Below, piece by piece: positions 55,819 to 64,000 of a stretch of 64,000 nucleotides of DNA. The notes under the pieces are model-generated. The model made no database searches. It was not told the origin of the DNA and saw only the letters and a program-made list of their open reading frames with translations. The stretch covers positions 1,240,001 to 1,304,000 of the forward strand of contig NZ_CP092587.1 of assembly GCF_023920225.1 (NCBI RefSeq). Direction: 5' to 3'. This DNA comes from Vibrio gazogenes. GTDB taxonomy: Bacteria > Pseudomonadota > Gammaproteobacteria > Enterobacterales > Vibrionaceae. Every line of letters begins with the position of its first letter. Within the stretch, counting starts at the first letter, position 1. The translations under genes and the position numbers were made by a program.

Positions 55819-58371
55819 TCATAAAGTATCTATCGTATTGACTTGGGGCTTTGGCGTATTGATATGATTTATCGCCTGAAGACTATCCACATTTAACCAT
55901 TTGAGTACGGTTTGTTGTAATAACTGTTTAGTCGTGGGCTTAATCAACCATCCATCCATTGTGCTTTTTATCTGAGCAATTTCATCTTCACCCGATTCTC
56001 CAGACAAGGCAATAATTGGGAGTGTCGGGTGAGTTTCTTTAATGATTGTACATGCCTTTAAACCATCCATGACAGGCATTTGAACGTCCATGAAAATAAT
56101 ATCGATGGCATGATGGTGAACTATTTCAACCGCTTCCTTTCCGTTTTGAGCTTCATAGACAGTAAACTGAAGAGATTCCAAATAGAGTTTTGCTAGTGCT
56201 CGCTGTGTTGCGTTGTCATCAGTAACCAACGCGATTCTCTGTTTCTGATTTGCCGATATGGTATGGGTTGATTCCAATCGTTCAGGGGATGGCGTTTTTA
56301 CCACATCAATTTTGGGTGGTGCAAGTTGCTCTTCTTGTTTGACATGAGGAAAGGTGAGAGTGAATTTTGTATATTCACCGTAAACCGATTGGCACTGAAT
56401 GTCACCACCAAAGAGCTTCATTGCTCTTTTGCAGTAGCTTAAACCTAAGCCGCTCCCCCCTTTTTTCTGGTAGGTGAAGAATTCATCAAATATTCTATGT
56501 ACAATTTGTGGTTCAATGCCCGGGCCATAGTCGGTAAAAGTAAGTTCATTATATTCATCGCCAGCATCAAGAGATAGTTCAATCTTACTATCAGAATAAT
56601 CATCGAAATAATAAATTGCATTCCTTAATAGATTAAAAATAATAAAGTCAAATAAAGTATCATTTACACGTATGTTAAAATCACAGGATACTTTCATAAC
56701 TATACGATTTTTAAATAAACTAGAGCGATAAGCAAATCTATTAATAATCTGTGTTATTTGCTCTTTTATAGAAAAGATAGCCATTTTATCTTGGCTTATT
56801 ATCGATTGGTTAACTTCATGTAAAATGATATCAATCAGCTGACTTCCGTGCTGGACGGCATTTTTACCTCTTTGAATCTCATCTCTTAGATTTTGAGGTA
56901 ATTGGCTATTAAGTATAAGATCATCTAATTTTTCTAGATGAAATTGAATTTGAGATAGGGGGTTTCGCATCTCATGAGCGATAGACTTCGCCATTGCCTG
57001 AGACTGGTGTATCTTGGTTTCATAATGGATATAGACTTGTGCTTTTTTTAAAAGTAATTGAATTGCATTTATTTCTTCATTTGAATATAGGGAACCATCA
57101 TTTTTTTTAGGAGAAATAAGTAACTGTGATAAAGTGTTATGATGATCATATATAGGAAGAATCATAGCACTTTCATTTTTTGACATTAGATCTCGAATCT
57201 GACGGAATTTTTTATTATGATTGTTATTAATGTATTGTTCAATTTCTTCAAGAAGTAGAACAGAATAGTTATTTTTAAAGTAACTAAAATAAATACTATT
57301 TGAATTAATATCAGAAACTAAAATTGACTGCTCTAAATTAAGTAAACGTTCAAGTTTTGTTATGGCTTGCTGTGTCGATATTTGAAAGTCATCTACTAAA
57401 GACAAAATTCGTTCAACAGGTGGTTTCTTATCCCCATAGACCCATAGTCCTACATATTGAGAAAAAAATTGCCAAACATTTCTCCAAGTCAAACCACATA
57501 ATAAACACCAGATGGATATGAATGTAACATAATGATCATATGATTCATGATAAAAAACAATTATAGGAATTACATAAATTAAAGTAGAAATAATAGATGT
57601 TAATAGTATATAAGATAAATAGCGCCAGCTATAAAATCGATGACATAGTACGGCATACCCCATTAATAATAGTTCACTAATTGCAAGAGCAGGAGGAAGC
57701 CATGTTAGAGAAAAATTATGATATATATAAGTAATTAGGATGTGTATTAATACAGTGGATGTCATAAATATGACCATGCCAATAACCATATAAGTTGATT
57801 TTAATCTTTTTAAGTTATCCCCTTTAAAACTTAAATACAGTAAATTGAAGAATGATAAAGAAGTAAAAATAATTGATGTGGAGAAAAAAATTGCTGTCAA
57901 TGAACCAAAATGGATTGTAAAATCACTTGGTGCTCGTATTGTTACACCAGTGACAGTATCTTCGGTGAATATATTTGCGTAAAGTGAATATAAAGTTGCG
58001 ACAAGAAGTAAACTGAATTGCCAAAAATGAATCTTATTATTTTTCCGTGATGATCTTAATCTACAAGAGAAATGAAAGGCAGATGAATATGACATATAAG
58101 AAGCTATATTAGCGGCCTTTGCTATGATTATAGCACCTGTTTCTCCATATTCTACAAGCCATCCTGTGTGGAAGTAGGCATTTGTTAATATCCATAATAT
58201 AACAAAAAATGTATACATGACATATGGATAATATATAGTTCTTAGTGTACGCCAGTTCTGTTTTATAGAATAATGTAAAAAATAGATAAGCCAAAGAAGA
58301 CATAAAATAGATATGCTTAATAGAAGAAGCGCCTTAGGGTATGATACTTGATGAATTATGTGTGTTATCAA
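55819..58371 (-). CDS. luxN: LuxN-type hybrid sensor kinase for acyl-homoserine lactone
   Basis: 850 aa. The N-terminal third is a multi-helix membrane sensor (about nine hydrophobic segments) with LuxN-like segments ILTNAYFHTGWLVEYG, FSLTWLPPALAISELLLMGYAVL and VYGDKKPPVERILSLVDDF. The histidine kinase has H-box SIAHEMRNPLSQ (~465) and GGSGLGLSYC. The C-terminal receiver has MDVQMPVMDG (~759) and LSGESGE. Homologues feed phosphate through LuxU to LuxO until AHL binds. Start is TTG 58371, preceded by GGGAGA at good spacing. Downstream of luxM by 12 nt. The sensor region is AT-rich. Closest known relative appears to be V. harveyi LuxN. Confidence 0.93.
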   Translation of the reverse strand: MITHIIHQVSYPKALLLLSISILCLLWLIYFLHYSIKQNWRTLRTIYYPYVMYTFFVILWILTNAYFHTGWLVEYGETGAIIIAKAANIASYMSYSSAFHFSCRLRSSRKNNKIHFWQFSLLLVATLYSLYANIFTEDTVTGVTIRAPSDFTIHFGSLTAIFFSTSIIFTSLSFFNLLYLSFKGDNLKRLKSTYMVIGMVIFMTSTVLIHILITYIYHNFSLTWLPPALAISELLLMGYAVLCHRFYSWRYLSYILLTSIISTLIYVIPIIVFYHESYDHYVTFISIWCLLCGLTWRNVWQFFSQYVGLWVYGDKKPPVERILSLVDDFQISTQQAITKLERLLNLEQSILVSDINSNSIYFSYFKNNYSVLLLEEIEQYINNNHNKKFRQIRDLMSKNESAMILPIYDHHNTLSQLLISPKKNDGSLYSNEEINAIQLLLKKAQVYIHYETKIHQSQAMAKSIAHEMRNPLSQIQFHLEKLDDLILNSQLPQNLRDEIQRGKNAVQHGSQLIDIILHEVNQSIISQDKMAIFSIKEQITQIINRFAYRSSLFKNRIVMKVSCDFNIRVNDTLFDFIIFNLLRNAIYYFDDYSDSKIELSLDAGDEYNELTFTDYGPGIEPQIVHRIFDEFFTYQKKGGSGLGLSYCKRAMKLFGGDIQCQSVYGEYTKFTLTFPHVKQEEQLAPPKIDVVKTPSPERLESTHTISANQKQRIALVTDDNATQRALAKLYLESLQFTVYEAQNGKEAVEIVHHHAIDIIFMDVQMPVMDGLKACTIIKETHPTLPIIALSGESGEDEIAQIKSTMDGWLIKPTTKQLLQQTVLKWLNVDSLQAINHINTPKPQVNTIDTL

Positions 58372-58383
58372 CAGAAGTTCTCC

Positions 58384-59544
58384 CTATATCTTTCTTTGTT
58401 TGATAATAAGTGATTTATATTTTTTGTAATTACAGTTAGTTAGCTCGCCTAAGAGAGAGCTGTTAAGTAAAAAACCTTGGTAAGTAACAGCACCTTCGAC
58501 AATATCGGAACAGTTTTTTTTCAAATGGCATATGCTATCTAGTGCATCATATAAGTACAATAGAGCTTGCTGCTCAATGATAGTTAATGAAACAGCCTTT
58601 CCATATTTGATTAGTTCTCTCATTAGATACTTTTGCCCTACATATAGAAAAAACAATCTCATATGACTTGAGCCGCTTGTTGAAAACCTTAAAATTTCAC
58701 AAATTGCGTTTGTATCCTTGATGCACTGAGAGAACGCTGGTTCAGAATCATAATCGGTAAATTGAATGATTTGGGGGTGAAATATCCCTGTGCTATATAA
58801 GTTCATCCCTATGTCTGCCGAAAAACAAGATCGCCATCCACTTCCCTGAAAAAAAGGATCGAATGTTAGCCAAGTTTCCCGCTCATGCCAGTGCTGGATG
58901 AGGGCAGTAGAAACAAGCAGTGGATATGGAGAGTTTTTTGTGTGATAGAGAATGAAATGACTGCCACGTTGCGACAGATTAAGGCAGAACAGCATTTCAT
59001 ACCACTTTTGCTCAATAACGAAAACATCGAGGTTAATTAAGGTGATGGCATCAGAAAGTGTCAGCGCTATATGGCTGTGCAAGGTTAAAAAGAGTCGTTG
59101 ATCGGTTTCAATACGATCTATTATCTCAGACTGATAGCAGGATTCATCTATTGGTGGTGCAGCGCAGGAAGTTAATGAAAGTGTTTGGCTCCGTTGCAGG
59201 ATGAGAAAACGTTCATAAGCGGCCCAACAGGCAAGTATATTGCCAAACCTTTTTATCGCGATTATTTCTACCTCATGCCAAAATTGGGGAATTGTTGAGA
59301 TAGGAAAGTTCAGAATATGTTGGATAGCCCAGGGGTGTTCAAAAAGTGCAGCTAAATTACCATGGGCAAGTTCTGGATAGATACACGTAATATCTTGCTT
59401 TCTTCTATTGACTAGTTCATTAAACCCAGAAAACTCGGATGTATTTTGTAGTTGTAATTCAATTTCTATGAACAAGCTGTCGAAATGTTGTTGATTCCAG
59501 ATTCTGTGGTCTGTTTGATAATGCTCTGACGTTGTTGAATGCAC
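58384..59544 (-). CDS. luxM: LuxM/AinS-type acyl-homoserine-lactone synthase
   Basis: 386 aa. Features of the LuxM/VanM/AinS family, unrelated to LuxI: the RDFxxx-free N-terminal part, HWHERETWLTFDPFFQGSGWRSCFSADIGMNLYSTGIFHPQ in the middle and SSHMRLFFLYVGQKYLMRELIKYGKAV in the catalytic C-terminal half. These enzymes use SAM and acyl donors; V. harveyi LuxM makes 3-OH-C4-HSL. The product here cannot be told. GTG start behind AAGGCAGGT. Paired with luxN, its likely cognate receptor. Confidence 0.92.
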   Translation of the reverse strand: MHSTTSEHYQTDHRIWNQQHFDSLFIEIELQLQNTSEFSGFNELVNRRKQDITCIYPELAHGNLAALFEHPWAIQHILNFPISTIPQFWHEVEIIAIKRFGNILACWAAYERFLILQRSQTLSLTSCAAPPIDESCYQSEIIDRIETDQRLFLTLHSHIALTLSDAITLINLDVFVIEQKWYEMLFCLNLSQRGSHFILYHTKNSPYPLLVSTALIQHWHERETWLTFDPFFQGSGWRSCFSADIGMNLYSTGIFHPQIIQFTDYDSEPAFSQCIKDTNAICEILRFSTSGSSHMRLFFLYVGQKYLMRELIKYGKAVSLTIIEQQALLYLYDALDSICHLKKNCSDIVEGAVTYQGFLLNSSLLGELTNCNYKKYKSLIIKQRKI

Positions 59545-59799
59545 TGTAACCTGCCTTAAAATTTATGGAAAGCATATGCTTATCGTTATGCTATCACCGA
59601 GACTCTAATGATTCGAGTTGCTTATTGACAGTTTTGAATATTTTTGTGATGAATTTTTTATTAACTAGTTATGTGAAAAATGATTTAAGTCTATTGAAGA
59701 TCTTAAATTCCCTATGGCTCCTGAGCCGTTGAGTCTTTATAATGCGTCACCGGCAAGGTGCGGATTTGAGCCGCAATCATTTGAATAGTGGAGTAAGAC

Positions 59800-60483
59800 A
59801 TGTCTTCTTATACACCGGTGATTACCGTTGATGGACCGAGTGGCGCCGGGAAAGGTACGCTTTGTATGTGTATCGCTAAAGCATTGGGATTTGATTTGCT
59901 TGATTCTGGTGCATTGTATCGTGTATTAGCTCTGGCTGCGATTCATCATGGTGTTGATACCGAATCAGAAGATGCTTTGGTGCCTTTGGCAACGCATTTA
60001 GATGTTGAATTTATTGCTGAAGGGGATTTAGTCAAAGTTGTTCTGGAAGGTGAGGATGTTTCCAGGGAGCTCCGTAAGGAAGAAACGGGTATGGCTGCCT
60101 CTAAAGTTGCTGCTTTTCCCAGAGTGCGAGAAGCCCTTCTTCGACGTCAGCGTGCATTTATCAAAGAGACCGGACTTGTTGCCGATGGACGAGATATGGG
60201 GACGGTAGTTTTCCCTGATGCGGAAGTCAAAATATTCTTGGATGCCAGCTCTGAAGAGCGGGCAAAAAGACGTTATAACCAGTTGCAACTTAAAGGGCTT
60301 GATGTTAAATTTGATGACCTTTTAAGCGAAATTCGTGAACGTGACGAAAGAGACCGCAATCGTCCCGTTGCGCCATTGCGTCCTGCTGATGATGCATTGG
60401 TTCTTGACTCAACGTCTATGTCCATCGAGCAGGTTCTCGAAACGTCGCTACAATATATAGAATCTAAACTGGCGGTTTGCTAG
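59800..60483 (+). CDS. cmk: Cytidylate kinase
   Basis: A 227-aa enzyme phosphorylating CMP/d[17 protein letters not shown] is the P-loop, LDSGALYR and [31 protein letters not shown] (lid) are typical. In conserved order directly upstream of rpsA. Divergent from luxM with a 255-bp shared spacer. Confidence 0.97.
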   Translation: MSSYTPVITVDGPSGAGKGTLCMCIAKALGFDLLDSGALYRVLALAAIHHGVDTESEDALVPLATHLDVEFIAEGDLVKVVLEGEDVSRELRKEETGMAASKVAAFPRVREALLRRQRAFIKETGLVADGRDMGTVVFPDAEVKIFLDASSEERAKRRYNQLQLKGLDVKFDDLLSEIRERDERDRNRPVAPLRPADDALVLDSTSMSIEQVLETSLQYIESKLAVC

Positions 60484-60600
60484 CTGTTTGCTAAGTAATG
60501 GTCAGTGCAGAACGTCGGTCTCAAGGATGATGATTGGCGAAATTCATAACCCCACGCGGTAGGATACCCGTGGAAGTTTAATATTTTGAAGATGAAATAA

Positions 60601-62271
60601 ATGACTGAATCTTTTGCTCAACTCTTTGAAGAGTTTCTAAACGAGACTGAATTCCAGACTGGTACTATCGTTAAGGGTACTGTTGTTGCTATCGAGAACG
60701 GTTTTGTTCTTGTTGATGCAGGTCTGAAGTCTGAATCTGCAATCCCTGCTGAACAGTTCAAGAACGCTGCTGGCGAACTTGAAGTTGAAGTCGGTTCTGA
60801 AGTCGATGTTGCGCTGGATGCGGTAGAAGACGGTTTCGGTGAAACTCAACTTTCTCGTGAGAAAGCGAAACGTCACGAAGCTTGGATCGTTCTTGAGAAA
60901 GCATACGAAGAAGCTGAAACTGTTGTTGGTATTATCAATGGTAAAGTTAAAGGTGGTTTTACTGTTGAACTTAACGGCATTCGCGCTTTCCTTCCTGGCT
61001 CTCTGGTTGACGTTCGTCCAATTCGTGACACTGCTCATCTAGAAAACAAAGAGCTAGAGTTCAAAGTTATTAAGCTAGATCAGAAACGCAACAACGTTGT
61101 TGTTTCTCGCCGTGCTGTTATCGAATCTGAAAACAGTGTTGAGCGTGATGAACTGCTTGAAACGCTACAAGAAGGCACAGAAGTTAAAGGTATCGTTAAG
61201 AACCTGACTGATTACGGTGCGTTCGTTGATCTTGGTGGTGTTGACGGTCTTCTGCACATCACTGATATGGCTTGGAAACGTGTTAAACATCCATCTGAAA
61301 TCGTCAACGTTGGTGACGAAATCTTAGTGAAAGTGCTGAAGTTTGATCGTGAGCGTACACGTGTTTCTCTAGGTCTGAAACAACTAGGTGAAGATCCATG
61401 GGTTGCAATCGCAAAACGTTACCCAGAAGGTCACAAGCTGACTGGTCGTGTGACTAACCTGACAGATTACGGCTGCTTTGTTGAAATCGAAGAGGGCGTT
61501 GAAGGTCTGGTTCACGTTTCAGAAATGGATTGGACGAATAAGAATATTCACCCATCTAAAGTTGTCAACGTCGGTGACGAAGTTGAAGTGATGGTTCTGG
61601 ATATCGATGAAGAACGTCGTCGTATTTCTCTTGGTCTGAAACAGTGTAAAGCTAACCCATGGCAACAGTTCGCTGAAGCTCAGGCGAAAGGCGATAAAGT
61701 TACAGGCAAGATCAAGTCTATTACTGACTTTGGTATCTTCATCGGTCTTGATGGCGGCATTGACGGTCTGGTTCACCTGTCTGATATCTCTTGGAATGTT
61801 CCTGGAGAAGAAGCGGTTCGTGAATACAAGAAAGGCGATGAAATCTCTGCTGTTGTTCTTGCTGTTGATGCAGAGCGTGAACGTATTTCTCTTGGCGTTA
61901 AGCAAATGGAGAACGACCCATTCAACGCATATGTTGCTGATAACAAAAAAGGCACACTAGTCAATGGTACTGTTACTGCAGTTGATGCGAAAGGTGCTAC
62001 AATTGAACTAGAAGATGGCGTTGAAGGTTACATCCGTGCTTCTGAGGTATCTCGTGACCGTGTTGAAGACGCATCTCTCATCCTGAGCGTTGGTGATAGT
62101 ATTGAAGCGAAATTTACTGGTGTAGACCGTAAGAACCGCGTTATCAACCTATCTGTCAAAGCGAAAGATGAAGCAGAAGAGCAAGAAGCGATGGCTTCAC
62201 TGAACAAGCAAGATGAAGGCGCGTTCGGTAATGCTATGGCTGATGCTTTCAAGGCTGCTAAAGGCGAATAA
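60601..62271 (+). CDS. rpsA: 30S ribosomal protein S1
   Basis: 556 aa with six S1 (OB-fold) repeats; repeats 3-6 show V.G.V..[LI]TDYG.FV.L.GG..GL.H.S patterns. Binds mRNA leaders for initiation. Strong codon bias is visible. A ~117-nt leader precedes it, as in relatives where S1 autoregulates. Confidence 0.98.
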   Translation: MTESFAQLFEEFLNETEFQTGTIVKGTVVAIENGFVLVDAGLKSESAIPAEQFKNAAGELEVEVGSEVDVALDAVEDGFGETQLSREKAKRHEAWIVLEKAYEEAETVVGIINGKVKGGFTVELNGIRAFLPGSLVDVRPIRDTAHLENKELEFKVIKLDQKRNNVVVSRRAVIESENSVERDELLETLQEGTEVKGIVKNLTDYGAFVDLGGVDGLLHITDMAWKRVKHPSEIVNVGDEILVKVLKFDRERTRVSLGLKQLGEDPWVAIAKRYPEGHKLTGRVTNLTDYGCFVEIEEGVEGLVHVSEMDWTNKNIHPSKVVNVGDEVEVMVLDIDEERRRISLGLKQCKANPWQQFAEAQAKGDKVTGKIKSITDFGIFIGLDGGIDGLVHLSDISWNVPGEEAVREYKKGDEISAVVLAVDAERERISLGVKQMENDPFNAYVADNKKGTLVNGTVTAVDAKGATIELEDGVEGYIRASEVSRDRVEDASLILSVGDSIEAKFTGVDRKNRVINLSVKAKDEAEEQEAMASLNKQDEGAFGNAMADAFKAAKGE

Positions 62272-62281
62272 TATCGTTCGC

Positions 62282-62311
62282 AAAAAAGGAGCCTATTGGC
62301 TCCTTTTTTTT
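62282..62311 (+). terminator. Rho-independent terminator of rpsA
   Basis: AAAAAAGGAGCC / GGCTCCTTTTTT with a TATT loop, T8. Confidence 0.93.
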
Positions 62312-62356
62312 GGTTAGGATTTTGATGCTGATATTGCAAGTAAGAAGAGGGAAACT

Positions 62357-62641
62357 ATGACGAAGTCTGAATTGATTGAAAGATTGTGCGCAGAGCAAAC
62401 TCATCTGTCCGCGAAAGAAATCGAAGATGCCGTAAAAGATATCATCGAACATATGGCAACATCGTTGGAACAGGGAGACAGAATAGAGATTCGAGGCTTT
62501 GGCAGTTTCTCTCTGCATTATCGTGAGCCTCGCACTGGACGTAACCCCAAAACAGGTGAAAGAGTTGAATTGGATGGTAAATATGTCCCTCACTTTAAAC
62601 CTGGCAAAGAACTCAGAGAGCGCGTTAATAGTACGATCTGA
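62357..62641 (+). CDS. ihfB: Integration host factor subunit beta
   Basis: A 94-aa DNA-bending protein. [29 protein letters not shown] opening, [25 protein letters not shown] arm, and [13 protein letters not shown] end. Order rpsA-ihfB-lapA is conserved. Confidence 0.97.
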   Translation: MTKSELIERLCAEQTHLSAKEIEDAVKDIIEHMATSLEQGDRIEIRGFGSFSLHYREPRTGRNPKTGERVELDGKYVPHFKPGKELRERVNSTI

Positions 62642-62660
62642 TTTTTGCAAGCGAATCGAT

Positions 62661-62691
62661 ACGGCATATCGTTTGATATGCCGTTTTTTTT
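62661..62691 (+). terminator. Rho-independent terminator of ihfB
   Basis: ACGGCATATC / GATATGCCGT, GTTT loop, T8. Confidence 0.93.
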
Positions 62692-62778
62692 GGATACGAT
62701 ATTATCAATTATCATGGTATGCATGGTGATTTTCTTGCATAATCAGGAGTGCCAATAACTGATGCAGGTTTTCCCATT

Positions 62779-63063
62779 ATGAGAGTCCTAAAAATCATTC
62801 TTCTTCTCGTTCTCTTCCTTGTTGCCTTAGCCTTGGGGGCTCAAAACCAAGAAGTTGTTACGTTCAACTATTTATTAGCAAAAGGTGAATTTCATTTATC
62901 TTGGCTTTTGGGAGCAGTTTTTGTCGCTGGTTTTGCTATAGCGTGGCTTATTTTTGGTAGTTTGCATCTCAGGGCAAAACTCCAAATTCGCCGTTTGAAT
63001 AAGCAACTGAACAAAAGTGAAACTCAGCGTCCAGTTGCGAAAGAGAAACTGAATATCGGATAA
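62779..63063 (+). CDS. lapA: LapA family protein (DUF1049), LPS assembly protein A
   Basis: A 95-aa inner-membrane protein with two hydrophobic helices, LKIILLLVLFLVALALGAQNQEVVTFNYLLAKGEF then a second near residue 45-65, and a basic cytoplasmic tail. It works with LapB on LpxC turnover and LPS assembly in E. coli. ATG 62779 matches the family start; 62749 is an in-frame alternative. lapB follows at 9 bp. Confidence 0.93.
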   Translation: MRVLKIILLLVLFLVALALGAQNQEVVTFNYLLAKGEFHLSWLLGAVFVAGFAIAWLIFGSLHLRAKLQIRRLNKQLNKSETQRPVAKEKLNIG

Positions 63064-63072
63064 TATAGCTCG

Positions 63073-64000
63073 ATGTTAGAAATACTCTTCTTGTTATTGC
63101 CGATCGCTGCTGCTTATGGTTGGTATATGGGGCACCGTAGCGCTCAGCAGGACAAGCAGAAACAATCTCACCAAATATCCCGTCAATATGTTACGGGGCT
63201 TAATCTGCTATTATCTGATCAATCGGATAAGGCGGTTGATCACTTTATCGAACTACTCCAGGTCGATGATGAGACGATCGACACGCATTTAGCACTCGGT
63301 AATTTATTTCGTTCTCGAGGTGAAGTTGATCGAGCAATTCGAATCCACCAGAATCTGATCTCTCGCTCAGGACTAACAATCGATCAAAAGAATCTTTCAC
63401 TTCAACAACTGGCAAAAGATTACATGGTTGCTGGTTTTCTGGATCGTGCGGAGCGCATTTTCGAACAACTCATTGAAGAACCCGAACATCGAGAATCTGC
63501 ATTAATTCAATTGACTTCGATTTATCAGCAGACCCGTGAATGGATGAAAGCCATAGAATGTGCTCATGCCTTGGTTAAACTCGGCCGCAAAAAGATGCGT
63601 AAGAATATTGCTTACTTTTGGTGTGAGCTTGCAGCGGATGCGCAATCAATGCGTGATGACATGAAAGCGATACAAATATACAAAAAAGCGCTGTCGGAAG
63701 ATCCGAAATGTGTCAGAGCAAGCATTGGCTTAGGGAAGCTTTATCTGGAGAAAGAAGATTATCGGAATACCATTCGTTATATGGAAATGGTACTTGAACA
63801 GGATGTCGATTATGTTAGTGAGATTTTACCGACGCTTGCTGAGTGTTATCACCATTCTGGTCATGAGCAGGGGCTGATTGAATTTTTAAGAAAATGTATC
63901 GCCCATCAAGCGGGTGCTTCAACTGAACTAATGCTGGCTCAGTTGGTCGCTCATCATGAAGGTGTTGGCGCGGCGCTGGATTTACTGACGAAGCAACTGG
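63073..64000 (+). CDS. lapB: LPS assembly protein LapB (partial, N-terminal part)
   Basis: The first 309 codons are in the window; the gene continues to the right. MLEILFLLLPIAAAYGWYMGHRSAQQD is the membrane anchor typical of LapB (YciM), followed by TPR motifs (LALGNLFRSRGEVDRAI, ASIGLGKLYLEKEDYRNTI). The C-terminal rubredoxin-like zinc domain is beyond the edge. LapB is the adaptor that delivers LpxC to FtsH. Confidence 0.95.
   Translation, partial: MLEILFLLLPIAAAYGWYMGHRSAQQDKQKQSHQISRQYVTGLNLLLSDQSDKAVDHFIELLQVDDETIDTHLALGNLFRSRGEVDRAIRIHQNLISRSGLTIDQKNLSLQQLAKDYMVAGFLDRAERIFEQLIEEPEHRESALIQLTSIYQQTREWMKAIECAHALVKLGRKKMRKNIAYFWCELAADAQSMRDDMKAIQIYKKALSEDPKCVRASIGLGKLYLEKEDYRNTIRYMEMVLEQDVDYVSEILPTLAECYHHSGHEQGLIEFLRKCIAHQAGASTELMLAQLVAHHEGVGAALDLLTKQL

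Noticed and set aside
59648..59662. A third partial copy of the invertible-segment repeat (TTAACTAGTTATG)
   Set aside because: Only about 10 bp around the ACTAGT core match; the AAGGA half is missing, so it is most likely chance in AT-rich DNA.

Overview
The window reads as a chromosomal stretch of a Vibrio or close relative. Two blocks keep the usual vibrio gene order: minC/minD, ycgL and folD on the left, and dctPQM, dctBD, tig, clpP, clpX, lon, hupB, ppiD, comEA, cmk, rpsA, ihfB, lapA and lapB on the right. A complete luxMN quorum-sensing pair supports the assignment. Between the housekeeping blocks lies a patchy accessory zone.

Layout. 1-3640: minD (partial), minC, ycgL, an MltB-type lytic transglycosylase, folD and tRNA-Arg(UCU). 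3.8-9.1 kb: small single-gene units (GNAT, VOC, ABM), then a redox module (CMD/AhpD-like protein, SLAC1/TehA-type transporter, AraC regulator, 2-Cys peroxiredoxin). Two copies of a ~98-bp direct repeat carrying a terminator bracket this module, which also holds a dead Dps-like fragment. 9.2-16.4 kb: an alpha-2-macroglobulin/PBP1C pair. 16.6-20.4 kb: a run of small co-oriented accessory genes. 20.6-26.2 kb: a chemoreceptor, a solute-binding-protein gene broken by an amber codon, Ada, AlkB and a hydrolase. 26.2-31.1 kb: the most unusual locus (below). 31.1-36.2 kb: the GlcNAc locus nagBAC with divergent nagE. 36.3 kb: selO. 38.1-46.4 kb: a TRAP dicarboxylate transporter with a sigma-54 type promoter and its DctB/DctD two-component system, with a solute-binding protein and a second ClpP between them. 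46.9-55.7 kb: the proteostasis block. 55.8-59.5 kb: luxN and luxM. 59.8-64 kb: cmk, rpsA, ihfB, lapA and lapB (partial).

Main candidate for an undescribed system: 26464-30079. Two convergent genes, an 879-aa P-loop/TPR protein and a 332-aa D-Ala-D-Ala-ligase-like ATP-grasp enzyme, overlap at their 3' ends. They are bounded by perfect 21-bp inverted repeats, and a tyrosine recombinase gene abuts the right repeat. Each repeat lies just upstream of one gene's start codon and contains the stop codon of the frame outside it (the recombinase on the right, a short leader frame on the left) plus a Shine-Dalgarno-like AAGGA. Inversion would leave both reading frames intact and swap which gene follows the left promoter and which follows the recombinase. 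This points to a two-state phase-variable switch. The inversion is inferred from one orientation; it has not been observed.

No tools were run. Product names rest on recognised motifs, family knowledge and gene order. Promoter and operator calls are by eye.
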